A stretch of 64,000 nucleotides of DNA, from NCBI GenBank assembly GCA_947630015.1, contig CANRFY010000004.1, positions 62,001-126,000 of the forward strand, read 5' to 3'. The position numbers and the translations under genes were made by a program. This DNA comes from an uncultured Clostridia bacterium. GTDB taxonomy: Bacteria; Bacillota; Clostridia; Oscillospirales; CAG-272. Shown in pieces: positions 48,169 to 57,253 of this stretch. The first letter of the stretch is position 1; every line of letters begins with the position of its first letter. The notes beneath the pieces were generated by a model. It was not told where the DNA came from. It was given only the letters and a program-made list of their open reading frames with translations, and searched no databases.

Positions 48169-48173
48169 TGAAG

Positions 48174-48626
48174 ATGCAGATTAAGCGCGGCGACATTTGG
48201 TACATCGACCGAGGCACAAATTCCGGCAGCGAGCAGAGGGCCGGACGGCCTGCGGTTGTTGTGTCGAACGACAAGAACAATCAGTTCAGCCCGACCATTG
48301 AGGTTGTTTATCTCACCACTCAGCCGAAGAAAGACTTGCCAACGCACGTTCTGATAACAAACGGCGGTCGTGAGAGTACAGTCCTCTGTGAGCAGGTGAC
48401 AACGGTTGCAGTCGAGCGGCTCACGACCTATCGCGGGCGGGTGTCCGAAGAAGAAATGCGGGCAATCGAGGAAGCCATTCTGGTTTCCCTCGATCTTCCC
48501 ACCGACGCAGAGGTAACTGACGATTCGCCTCCGGCGCTGGAACACCGGCTCATGCGGGTTGAAGTCGAGTGTGGCGTTTTGCGCAAGATGTATGGTGAGC
48601 TGTTGGATAGGATCGTCGGCACATGA
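48174..48626 (+). CDS. PemK/MazF-family endoribonuclease toxin-like protein
   Basis: KRGDIWYIDRGTNSGSEQRAGRPAVVVSNDKNNQFSPTIEVVYLT. Confidence 0.9.
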   Translation: MQIKRGDIWYIDRGTNSGSEQRAGRPAVVVSNDKNNQFSPTIEVVYLTTQPKKDLPTHVLITNGGRESTVLCEQVTTVAVERLTTYRGRVSEEEMRAIEEAILVSLDLPTDAEVTDDSPPALEHRLMRVEVECGVLRKMYGELLDRIVGT

Positions 48627-48633
48627 CAGAAAA

Positions 48634-48659
48634 GCAGCGCGGCAGAAATGCCGCGCTGC
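48634..48659 (+). terminator. Hairpin terminator-like element
   Basis: GCAGCGCGGCA-GAAA-TGCCGCGCTGC perfect 11-bp stem. Confidence 0.7.
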
Positions 48660-48691
48660 AACACTTTTAGGAAAAATTTTTCAGAAAAACC

Positions 48692-48720
48692 TTGACAAAA
48701 ACGACTGAAAGTGTTAAATT
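48692..48720 (+). promoter_or_regulatory. Promoter with same operator-like spacer
   Basis: TTGACA-aaaacgactgaaagtgt-TAAATT. Confidence 0.82.
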
Positions 48721-48768
48721 AAGAATGTGAGGAAATATGAAAAGCCCGCAGCCGAAAGGAGAAACGAA

Positions 48769-49032
48769 ATGGAACAGCTCAAAAAGACAATCGAAGAAAT
48801 GGGTTACGAAGTAAAGAAAGGAATCGGGAGCGACAGAGAAATGTTCGTTTACGACAAAGACGGAAATTCAATCGCAGTTGTTCTCGGATTCGACGGCAGA
48901 ATGAGCGCCGTAAGCAACAAAGATGTTGAGAATGAAATGAACCCGGAATATTTCGAGGTTGACGCAGCTGACACGGATGCGGTGATCCTCGCAGTCGAAT
49001 ACGCGATGGAAAAAGATAGAAGTTTTAACTGA
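48769..49032 (+). CDS. Phage hypothetical protein
   Basis: RBS aaaggag; downstream of the promoter at 48692. Confidence 0.55.
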   Translation: MEQLKKTIEEMGYEVKKGIGSDREMFVYDKDGNSIAVVLGFDGRMSAVSNKDVENEMNPEYFEVDAADTDAVILAVEYAMEKDRSFN

Positions 49033-49047
49033 AAGGAGGCAGCCGAT

Positions 49048-49206
49048 ATGAAGACTTGCGGAATGTGTAAGAATTGCGTTCCGGCGGACCGGTGTAACGG
49101 TGATTGCGATTGCAAGGCCAAGAACATCGAGGTTTCGCAGGACGACGACATTCGCTTTTACGGCGAGAAGAACAACGAGCCGTGCGAGCAGTTCACGGCG
49201 GGTTGA
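49048..49206 (+). CDS. Small Cys-rich protein (52 aa)
   Basis: MKTCGMCKNCVPADRCNGDCDCKAKNIEV; RBS aaaggagg. Confidence 0.5.
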   Translation: MKTCGMCKNCVPADRCNGDCDCKAKNIEVSQDDDIRFYGEKNNEPCEQFTAG

Positions 49207-49213
49207 CATATAG

Positions 49214-49870
49214 GCAAATTCAGCAAACCATCTTGTTCGGTGGAAAGACAACGAGAGCAAAACGGCAGTTGCGATTGTGGACAGCAAAAGCAGATACAAC
49301 GGCACTGTAACGCACGATGACATTAGTGATGTGGCAATTGAAACACACAAAGATAAAAATAACGCAGACTTTGTCGCTATCATCGGCCCCGGATTTAGTG
49401 GCGATACGATTAAAGAACACGCTCGGAAAAAAGGATTTGCGCTTGTTACCGTTCAAGAGCTGATTGATATTGCAAAGAATTCCGAAGCATTGGGATTATC
49501 TTTAGTAGAAATCTCACTGCTATTTAAGTCCCCGAATGGTCTTTCTCAACTTGATGAGTTAATCTCTACTAAAAAGCGTGATATGGAAATTGTCACACTG
49601 GTGATATCTACTTTTAAGGAAGAACAGGAAACAATGGACAGCTTGAGTGCGAGGGATTTGTATTTCCTTTTACGAAACACAAATGTTTCGCCTTCAATGG
49701 AAGAATTGATTCGTACATTTGAAATTCTTTCAAAAGATGAAATCGGAATTCTGTCACAAGTTAAAAAAGCATCTGCGTTGGAAAATGTGACTTATTCCAT
49801 TGACGACGGAATGCGAAGCGTAAATCGGCTGCGTGCATTGGCAACTGCAATAGAAAAAGGCCTGTCATAA
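49214..49870 (+). pseudogene. 5'-truncated nuclease/restriction-endonuclease-like gene
   Basis: Frame opens just after the phage gene without RBS/ATG and reads ANHLVRWKDNESKTAVAIVDSKSRYNG...VAIIGPGFSGDTIKEHARKKGFALVTVQELI; AT-rich from here. Confidence 0.5.
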
Positions 49871-50027
49871 CATTAAAACCGGTTTATTCTATTTCTCAAT
49901 AGTTTGCATCACTTTTACAACACGAGGAAAGATATAATTCGACATAAAGAATATTGTTATTCCTCCGAGATTATAAAACTGAATGTAAGAGAATAATGTA
50001 AAAGCAGGAATAATAGCATATGTGAGT

Positions 50028-50070
50028 CCCAAGCCGGCAGACTGTGTCTGCCGACTTGGGGCGTTTTATT
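50028..50070 (+). terminator. Rho-independent terminator
   Basis: CCCAAG-c-CGGCAGAC-tgt-GTCTGCCG-a-CTTGGG followed by gcgttttatt. Confidence 0.8.
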
Positions 50071-50082
50071 ATCCTATGAAAA

Positions 50083-50101
50083 CCACCGGCTCTGCCGGTG
50101 G
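50083..50101. other. Perfect 8-bp hairpin
   Basis: CCACCGGC-TCT-GCCGGTGG. Confidence 0.6.
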
Positions 50102-50352
50102 CTCCAAATAGCTTTAGTTTTGCACAGAAAACTATCCGAGCGAAGCGAGAAACCTACTATATCGGAAAATCATACGGTTACATCAATGCGAAAAAATAGA
50201 GAGAACAACCCGCTGTTTCAATAGTTGTGGGGCAAGATGTGCAAGCGAAAGTTGTTGTGATGTACATATAGGCTTAGCCGGTAATATGCCCTAAGGGGCA
50301 AGTAATTGGCACAGCCAGTGGTCATGACTCCTTATTGCTTATGCTGAAAGAG

Positions 50353-50381
50353 TTGACAATATCAATCAAATATTGTATAAT
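50353..50381 (+). promoter_or_regulatory. Sigma-A consensus promoter of XRE gene with inverted repeat
   Basis: TTGACA-atatcaatcaaatattg-TATAAT; ACAATAT/ATATTGT dyad overlaps -35 and spacer. Confidence 0.85.
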
Positions 50382-50411
50382 ATCAATCGAAAGATCAAAG
50401 GAGAAGCATAT

Positions 50412-50624
50412 ATGACTACTTCAGAACAGATTCGTGTTTTGTGCGTAAGAACAGGTGTGAGTTTAGCTGAACTTGCACGCAGGATTAATCAAACACCTCA
50501 AAATTTCAACGCCAAACTTAAACGAAATACAATCACTCAGAATGAATTAAACCAGATTGCAAAGGCGTTGAATGTAAAATATGAACAATATTTTGTTTTG
50601 GGTAATGGTGAATTTATAAGGTAA
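50412..50624 (+). CDS. XRE-family regulator upstream of methyltransferase
   Basis: VRTGVSLAELARRINQTPQNFNAKLKRNTITQNELNQIAKALNV. Confidence 0.8.
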   Translation: MTTSEQIRVLCVRTGVSLAELARRINQTPQNFNAKLKRNTITQNELNQIAKALNVKYEQYFVLGNGEFIR

Positions 50625-50638
50625 GAAAGGACTGTGCT

Positions 50639-51913
50639 ATGACTGAGCATAAAATCATATTTGGTGATAGTCGTTCGCTCAACCAAATTGAGGATAAATC
50701 TGTTCAACTGATTATCACTTCACCACCGTACTGGCAGTTAAAAGATTATGGTGCAGAAGAGCAGATCGGTTTCAACGACAGTTACGAAGAATACATAAAT
50801 AATTTGAATTTAGTATGGAAAGAGTGTAATCGTGTTCTTTCTGATGGCTGTAGATTGTGCATCAATATCGGGGACCAGTTTGCTCGATCTGTGTATTATG
50901 GCAGGTATAAGGTTATTCCGATTAGGACAGAGATAATTCGTTTTTGTGAATCCCTCGGTATGGATTATATGGGGGCCATCATTTGGCAAAAGACAACTAC
51001 GATGAATACCTCTGGTGGTGGAGCTATTATGGGAAGCTTTCCTTATCCTCGTAATGGTATCCTTAAAATGGATTATGAGTTTATTCTTCTTTTCAAGAAA
51101 TTAGGTAATGCTCCCAAACCTACTCAGCGACAAAAGGAACAGTCTGCACTGACAAAAGAAGAGTGGGGACAGTATTTTTCTTCTCATTGGAATTTCAATG
51201 GCGTCAAGCAGATGGGACACATTGCCATGTTTCCAGAAGAACTTCCCAAACGACTGATTAAGATGTTTTCCTTCGCAGGAGAAACGGTATTTGATCCGTT
51301 TGTAGGGAGTGGTACGACATTGCTTGCTGCAAAGAATCTTGGTCGAAATTCAATTGGTTATGAAATCAACAAAGATTTTGAGCCCATCATTCGTGAAAAA
51401 TTAGGAGCAGATCAGCTCAGTTTAGGCGATGATACAAAGGTTGTTTTTACAGAAGACGAAATTGGCAATGCATCTTCTTTTGATCAGCTTCCCTATATCT
51501 TCCATGATCCACATCGAATGGACAAAAAGGTTGATGTAAAAAAACATCAATTTGGTTCAAAGATTGACCAGTCTGAAGCAACACGGAATGAGCTTTTTGG
51601 CGTAAAGCAAGTAATTGCTTCGGATAAAATTGAACTTAGTAATGGACTTGTCGTTCGTCTGTTGGGTATCAAACCTAACCCACTATATCAAGGACAAGCT
51701 ATCAGTTTCTTACAAGAGAAATTCCATAAGCGAAAGGTTTTCTTAAAGTATGACACTATAAAATACGATGCAGAAAACAATCTGATGTGCTATGTATATC
51801 TTGATAATAAAACCTTTGTAAACAACCATTTGGTGAGAACAGGATATGTAGATGTAGACACATCGTTTGAATATACCTGTCAAAAGAAATTTCTTAATTC
51901 ACTTCCGAATTGA
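50639..51913 (+). CDS. DNA methyltransferase (SPPY type) with C-terminal SNase-like domain
   Basis: IITSPPYWQLKDYG, FDPFVGSGTTLLAAKNLGRNSIGYEI; C-terminus VVRLLGIKPNPLYQGQAISFLQEKFHKRKVFLKYD...CYVYLDNKTFVNNHLVRTGYVDVD. Confidence 0.88.
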   Translation: MTEHKIIFGDSRSLNQIEDKSVQLIITSPPYWQLKDYGAEEQIGFNDSYEEYINNLNLVWKECNRVLSDGCRLCINIGDQFARSVYYGRYKVIPIRTEIIRFCESLGMDYMGAIIWQKTTTMNTSGGGAIMGSFPYPRNGILKMDYEFILLFKKLGNAPKPTQRQKEQSALTKEEWGQYFSSHWNFNGVKQMGHIAMFPEELPKRLIKMFSFAGETVFDPFVGSGTTLLAAKNLGRNSIGYEINKDFEPIIREKLGADQLSLGDDTKVVFTEDEIGNASSFDQLPYIFHDPHRMDKKVDVKKHQFGSKIDQSEATRNELFGVKQVIASDKIELSNGLVVRLLGIKPNPLYQGQAISFLQEKFHKRKVFLKYDTIKYDAENNLMCYVYLDNKTFVNNHLVRTGYVDVDTSFEYTCQKKFLNSLPN

Positions 51914-51946
51914 AAAAGGGGCGAAGGTTTTCGCCTCGCCCAAATT

Positions 51947-52537
51947 TTAGTCTTCAATTTCAATGGTCAATCCAGTCTTGGTTTTAGTGTAGTAGATCAT
52001 CTTAACAGCGATTGTTTCAGATAAATGTCCCATAGTTTTGTATGTATCAGGCTTAACAGAATACGGGACATCGCCAACGTATCCGTCAATACCTACAGAT
52101 TCTTCTTCGGGAGTAGCAAGGCGATAAGTTGTGTCTTTGCGTTCTGCAAGAGAAGCCAAAATTGCCTTTTGAACATACATACCGTTGAATGTCTTGGCAA
52201 CGACGAGATCTTCAACCCAATTTTCAACCATTTGACGATCTATGAGTGAAATTGCATCACGAAGATTTTGCACCTGTGCATAAATCTTGTCAGTTGCCTT
52301 CTCAAAAGCGTCGGGGTATCTTTCTATATACCATTTACGCCAATTCTCAATAGTAATTTCTTCACCGGATGCCATGAACTCCGGAAACAGCTCGGACATT
52401 TGACCGACAACAACGGGACGAGTGCCCTGTGCGTTTTGATTTGCCCAGTTGATTAACTGAGATGTGTACTTCGGAAAACTGAAAACAGTACTTTTGTTGT
52501 AGCTTACAATGCTTTCATTTTTTATTGTGTATTTCAT
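51947..52537 (-). CDS. Type II restriction endonuclease, MjaI-like
   Basis: Convergent with the methyltransferase; INWANQNAQGTRPVVVGQMSELFPEF; ATPEEESVGIDGYVGDVPYSVKPDTYKTM. Confidence 0.65.
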   Translation of the reverse strand: MKYTIKNESIVSYNKSTVFSFPKYTSQLINWANQNAQGTRPVVVGQMSELFPEFMASGEEITIENWRKWYIERYPDAFEKATDKIYAQVQNLRDAISLIDRQMVENWVEDLVVAKTFNGMYVQKAILASLAERKDTTYRLATPEEESVGIDGYVGDVPYSVKPDTYKTMGHLSETIAVKMIYYTKTKTGLTIEIED

Positions 52538-52754
52538 GTTTACTTGTTTCCTCCAAAAACAGCTTGTATGTTTCGATCTCAAGCGCATCAGCAATTCGCT
52601 GAATGTTTTCGAGAGATATACTTCTGCGATAACATTCGATCGCGCTGATGTATGTTCTGTGTAATCCACATTTCTCGGCAAAGGCTTCTTGGGAGATGCC
52701 CAACGCCTGCCGATAGTGCTTCACGTTTGTACCAAAAACTTTTACAATATCCAT
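52515..52754 (-). CDS. XRE-family controller (C-protein-like)
   Basis: RQALGISQEAFAEKCGLHRTYISAIECYRRSISLENIQRIADALEI; overlaps REase start. Confidence 0.85.
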   Translation of the reverse strand: MDIVKVFGTNVKHYRQALGISQEAFAEKCGLHRTYISAIECYRRSISLENIQRIADALEIETYKLFLEETSKHEIHNKK

Positions 52755-52790
52755 ACTTACAAACCTCCATATTATATGGTATAATAAAGA

Positions 52791-52816
52791 ATACAATAAG
52801 TCTACATACAATAAGT
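52791..52816. repeat. C-box-like direct repeat
   Basis: ATACAATAAGT at 52791-52801 and 52806-52816 (15-bp period), between divergent C and OLD genes. Confidence 0.7.
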
Positions 52817-52842
52817 AACATTTGCTATTTGGAGATAAAAAT

Positions 52843-54486
52843 ATGGCAATTCACAAAGTGAAAATAAGAAATTTTAAGTGTTTCAAGGAATTGTTTGAGC
52901 TTAAATTAAATAAAGGTCTGAATATATTGGTTGGCAATAACGAGACTGGGAAGTCTACCATTTTAGAGGCTATTCATATAGCATTAACAGGTCTTTATGG
53001 TGGGCGAAATATCAAAAACGAATTGTCTCAGTACCTCTTTAACAGAGAAGTAGTAGAATTATATATAAACTCTGTCAATAGAGGGAAACCACAACCGCCT
53101 CCTTCTATTAGCATTGAAGTGTTCTTCGATGGTTCTATCAATCCGGAATATGAAGGCAATAACAACTCTGAGCACGCATCATGTGAAGGTTTAGTTTGCC
53201 AGATTGCATTTGATGAAAAATATTTGGACGAGTATAACGCACTTGTTTCAAAAAAGAACATTATGAGCTTGCCGATCGAGTATTACGAAGTAACTTGGAT
53301 CACGTTTGCTCGTAAAAACATCTCTATTAGAGGAATTCCTATTAAATCTGCGATGATTGATTCATCAAACTATCGTTATCAAAATGGGTCGGATGTATAT
53401 ATTTCCCGAATTGTCAAGGATTTGCTTTCACCCGAAGAGGTAACTGCTGTGTCACAAGCACATCGTAGAATGAAAGATACCTTTATTGATGATGATTCGA
53501 TTAAAGCAATAAATAAAAAAATAAGTGAAGAATCTTCCATAATAGACGGAACTGTCTCCTTGACTGTTGATTTAGGAACGAAAAACGCATGGGAAAACAG
53601 TTTGGTTACGCAACTTAACGATGTTCCTTTTGGTTACATCGGAAAAGGAGCACAGTGCGTTATGAAAACAGAATTGGCATTGACACACCATAGTGCTCAA
53701 AATGCACAAATTGTTCTTTTGGAAGAACCAGAGAGCCATTTGTCTTTTTCCAAGCTCAATCAGCTTATTAAGGCCATTGAAGATAAATATGGGGATAAGC
53801 AAATTATAGTTTCGACACACAGTAGTTTCGTTGCAAACAAATTGGGCTTGGATAATTTATTGCTTCTGGAGAATCATAGGATTGCTCGGATTACAGAGCT
53901 TCCATCGGCAGAATTTTTCAAGAAAGTTTCTGGATATGATACACTTAGATTGATTTTGTGTAAAAAAGCAATCTTAGTAGAAGGAGACTCAGATGAGCTT
54001 GTTGTTCAAAAGGCTTACCAGACTCAAAATAATAATCGTTTGCCCATAGAAGACCAAGTAGATGTTATTCCTGTTGGAACATCTTTTTTAAGGTTTTTGG
54101 AACTTGCTGTTGCTCTTAATTTGAAAGTTGCTGTTGTCACCGATAATGATGGAGATGTATCAGCACTGGAAGAAAAATATGCAGCCTACATCAAAAGTAA
54201 CAAAAAGAAAAATATAACTATTTGTTACGACGAAATCGTTGACACGGGTGATCTCAAAATAGGTAAAATGCCGTATAATTATAATACCTTAGAGCCGAAA
54301 ATTCTGAAAGCTAACGAAAATAACATTTCCTTGTTCAATTCTATTCTTGGCACAAACTACACTACGCTCGAAGATTTGCAAAAGTATATGAAGCATCACA
54401 AAACAGAAGCAGCTTTGGCAATTTTCAATTCAGACAAGAATATTGTTTTCCCTGAGTATATTCTGGAGGCAATTAGGAATGAGTAA
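52843..54486 (+). CDS. OLD-family ATPase/TOPRIM nuclease (GajA-like)
   Basis: Walker A GNNETGKST; IVLLEEPESHLS; TOPRIM AILVEGDSDELVVQ...VVTDNDGD. Confidence 0.88.
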   Translation: MAIHKVKIRNFKCFKELFELKLNKGLNILVGNNETGKSTILEAIHIALTGLYGGRNIKNELSQYLFNREVVELYINSVNRGKPQPPPSISIEVFFDGSINPEYEGNNNSEHASCEGLVCQIAFDEKYLDEYNALVSKKNIMSLPIEYYEVTWITFARKNISIRGIPIKSAMIDSSNYRYQNGSDVYISRIVKDLLSPEEVTAVSQAHRRMKDTFIDDDSIKAINKKISEESSIIDGTVSLTVDLGTKNAWENSLVTQLNDVPFGYIGKGAQCVMKTELALTHHSAQNAQIVLLEEPESHLSFSKLNQLIKAIEDKYGDKQIIVSTHSSFVANKLGLDNLLLLENHRIARITELPSAEFFKKVSGYDTLRLILCKKAILVEGDSDELVVQKAYQTQNNNRLPIEDQVDVIPVGTSFLRFLELAVALNLKVAVVTDNDGDVSALEEKYAAYIKSNKKKNITICYDEIVDTGDLKIGKMPYNYNTLEPKILKANENNISLFNSILGTNYTTLEDLQKYMKHHKTEAALAIFNSDKNIVFPEYILEAIRNE

Positions 54487-55594
54487 TAAACTAATTGTTG
54501 CGGCAGCTGGGTCAGGAAAAACTACACATCTTGTGAATGAAGCTGTGAAAATCACAGATGAAAAAGTGTTAATTACCACATTTACAGAGGCAAACGAAAT
54601 TGAAATTCGAAAAAAGTTCTTCGAAATAAAAGGATATATACCAAACAACATTACAATTCAAACTTGGTTCTCATTTCTTATAGAACACGGAGTCAAACCA
54701 TATCAAAGTGTGATTTACGATGGCAGAGTAAACGGTGTGCTGTTAGTCAATCAAAAATCCGGATTACGTGGTTATAGTAAAACTAAGAAACCCATATATT
54801 TTGGCGAAAACGATCCTAATAATTATTATTTTAGCAAATCTCGATTGATATATTCTGATAAGTTAGCAAAATTCGTTGTTAGAGCAAATGAGTTAACCAA
54901 TGGACTTGTGCTAAAAAGAATTGGAAAAATATACTCCAATATCTTCATTGATGAAGTCCAAGACATGGCAGGATATGATTTGGAAATAATCAAATTGCTT
55001 TTTGGTTTAGATTCCGACGTGTTGTTGGTTGGCGATCCACGACAAGTTACATACCATACCCATGATGAGGCAAAATATAGTCAATACGCTGATGGAAATA
55101 TTGAAGAATTTATCAAAAGAGAATGTTCTGCGTTCGCTGTTGAAATTGATGATACGACACTCAACAAAACCTACAGAAACAATAAATATATATGTTGTTT
55201 TGCTAATTCCATCTACCCAAAATTCAAACCTTGCGAATACGCAGATCAACAGATAACCGGTCACGATGGTGTATTCTTTGTTTCAGCATCAGATGTTGAT
55301 GAATATTTAGAAGAATACAAGCCAATGCAGTTACGAGAATCAAAAAAAAGAGCTGTTAATGAAAACTATCCTGTTTTGACATTCGGTGATTCAAAAGGAT
55401 TGACTTTTGAAAGAGTTATGATTTATCCAACTGCACCCATGCTTCAATGGCTTTTTGACCATCAAAAAGAATTAAAAAATCAAAGTCGTTCTAAATTCTA
55501 TGTTGCTGTAACTCGTGCAAAATATAGTGTTGCAATAGTTTTCGACAATAAGAAAAAACAGACAGTCGAAGGAATTGCGGACTATAAAAGCTAA
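54479..55594 (+). CDS. UvrD-like superfamily I helicase (GajB-like)
   Basis: AAAGSGKTTHLVNEA; IDEVQDM; VGDPRQVTY; VTRAKYSVAIV; 8-nt overlap with OLD gene. Confidence 0.85.
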   Translation: MSNKLIVAAAGSGKTTHLVNEAVKITDEKVLITTFTEANEIEIRKKFFEIKGYIPNNITIQTWFSFLIEHGVKPYQSVIYDGRVNGVLLVNQKSGLRGYSKTKKPIYFGENDPNNYYFSKSRLIYSDKLAKFVVRANELTNGLVLKRIGKIYSNIFIDEVQDMAGYDLEIIKLLFGLDSDVLLVGDPRQVTYHTHDEAKYSQYADGNIEEFIKRECSAFAVEIDDTTLNKTYRNNKYICCFANSIYPKFKPCEYADQQITGHDGVFFVSASDVDEYLEEYKPMQLRESKKRAVNENYPVLTFGDSKGLTFERVMIYPTAPMLQWLFDHQKELKNQSRSKFYVAVTRAKYSVAIVFDNKKKQTVEGIADYKS

Positions 55595-55762
55595 TATTGC
55601 TTAGGCAAATTCGCGGCAACCAAATGGCAACAAAAAATCAGATAGCCGACACTATCTAAATAATGAAAGTAATACAAATAATCGAAGCTAAATCGCATAA
55701 GCAAAACTGTTTAGAAAACTTTTTGCAAGAGCGAGTGGGAATGAATCTCTTTGGTTTTGATG

Positions 55763-55799
55763 AGTCCGAAAGTCCGGTATTTACCGGCACTTTCGGACT
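55763..55799 (+). terminator. Hairpin terminator
   Basis: AGTCCGAAAGT...ACTTTCGGACT with inner CCGGT/ACCGG, then ttcattttt. Confidence 0.75.
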
Positions 55800-55999
55800 T
55801 TCATTTTTCGGCGATCGATTTTTGCAATACTTTGAAACAAAAAGTTTTGCGGGCACGCTGATTTGTTTCGAGTGGCTTTGGAGTCTTATACATCAAAGAC
55901 GTAATGCATATTGAGCTATTTTTCTTTTGATGAGGAAAACAGCTCTTTTTTTTGAAAAAATTTTGAAAAATGACTTAAAAAATGTACCATCTAATTCCA

Positions 56000-56420
56000 A
56001 ACACAATGAAAGTGGAAAAAACTGCACTCCGATTCGGAGCAGTCCACTTCACGATCATTGACAACTGAATAAACAAACGCACAGGACGTTAATTCCGGTG
56101 ATGAGCCACTTTAACGGGTACGCCATGACCTCCGTAAAAACGGAGAGAGCGAGAACCCCCGTTATGAGTATCGGGTTGCCCCCGATATGGCGATGACAAC
56201 CGGAAAAATAATGATACTTCCCTATGGGGCTGGCGGAGTACCCGGCAGAGGTGAGATCCCTATGATACGGTGCAGCACACTGTAACCTGTACGTTTCCCG
56301 ACAGAGCTTTGCTCTCACAGGGGGTGTCGTGGACAAATACTGTGAATTTTAGGTCGGAACTGTGATAACGACAGCTCCGACGATACATAGCGACTCACGG
56401 CTATGAATTCATATGAAAGG
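56000..56420 (+). other. Long hairpin-rich leader upstream of parA
   Basis: ACTGC-a-CTCCG-att-CGGAGCAGT; CTCCGTaaaaACGGAG; GTCGGAaCTGT...ACAGcTCCGAC; no good ORF. Confidence 0.5.
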
Positions 56421-56428
56421 AGAAGAAA

Positions 56429-57253
56429 ATGCAGAAATGCAGAACGATTGCAATATGCAATCAAAAAGGCGGAGTCGGAAAGACGACGACGGCGCTGAAT
56501 CTCGGCGTCGGTATGGCGGCACAGGGAAAGCGGGTGCTGCTCGTTGATGCTGACCCGCAAGCCGATCTCACCGCATGTCTCGGATGGCGGGACGCGGACG
56601 CATTGCAAGTGACACTTGCAACAAAGCTGTCTGAGGTCATACGCGACAGCGTGCGCGACCCGACGGACGGAATACTGACGCATAAGGAGGGCGTCGACCT
56701 GCTGCCGTCAAATCTCGAGCTTGCGTCGATGGAAATGTCGCTCGTCACGGCGATGTGCCGCGAGACTGCGCTGCGGTCGTACCTCGATACAGTCAGGGAC
56801 AACTACGACTTTATCATCATCGACTGTATGCCGTCTCTCGGCATGATAACGCTCAACGCGCTGACAGCGGCTGACGGTGTTATCATTCCCGTGCAGGCGC
56901 AATATCTCCCCGCAAAGGGAATGACACAGCTGTTGCAGACTGTATCAAAAGTCAAGAAACATCTCAATCCTGCGCTTTGTGTAGACGGGATACTTCTGAC
57001 GCTCGTTGACGGCAGGACGAATCTTGCCAAGAGCACATCGGAGGCACTGCGCAAAAACTACGGCGGCGCGATACGGATATTCGAAACGTCGATACCTGTC
57101 GCGGTCAAGGCGGCGGAGGTGAGCTCAAAGGGGTTGAGCATTTACGAGTACGCGCCAAACAGCAGCGCGGCAAGGGCGTATGCGGAGTTTACGAAGGAGG
57201 TGACGGAAATTGGCAGGACGAAAGAGCGACTTCACTCTGCCGACGCTCGATGA
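56429..57253 (+). CDS. parA: ParA-family ATPase
   Basis: CNQKGGVGKTTTALNLGVGMAAQGKRVLLVDADPQADLT. Confidence 0.95.
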   Translation: MQKCRTIAICNQKGGVGKTTTALNLGVGMAAQGKRVLLVDADPQADLTACLGWRDADALQVTLATKLSEVIRDSVRDPTDGILTHKEGVDLLPSNLELASMEMSLVTAMCRETALRSYLDTVRDNYDFIIIDCMPSLGMITLNALTAADGVIIPVQAQYLPAKGMTQLLQTVSKVKKHLNPALCVDGILLTLVDGRTNLAKSTSEALRKNYGGAIRIFETSIPVAVKAAEVSSKGLSIYEYAPNSSAARAYAEFTKEVTEIGRTKERLHSADAR

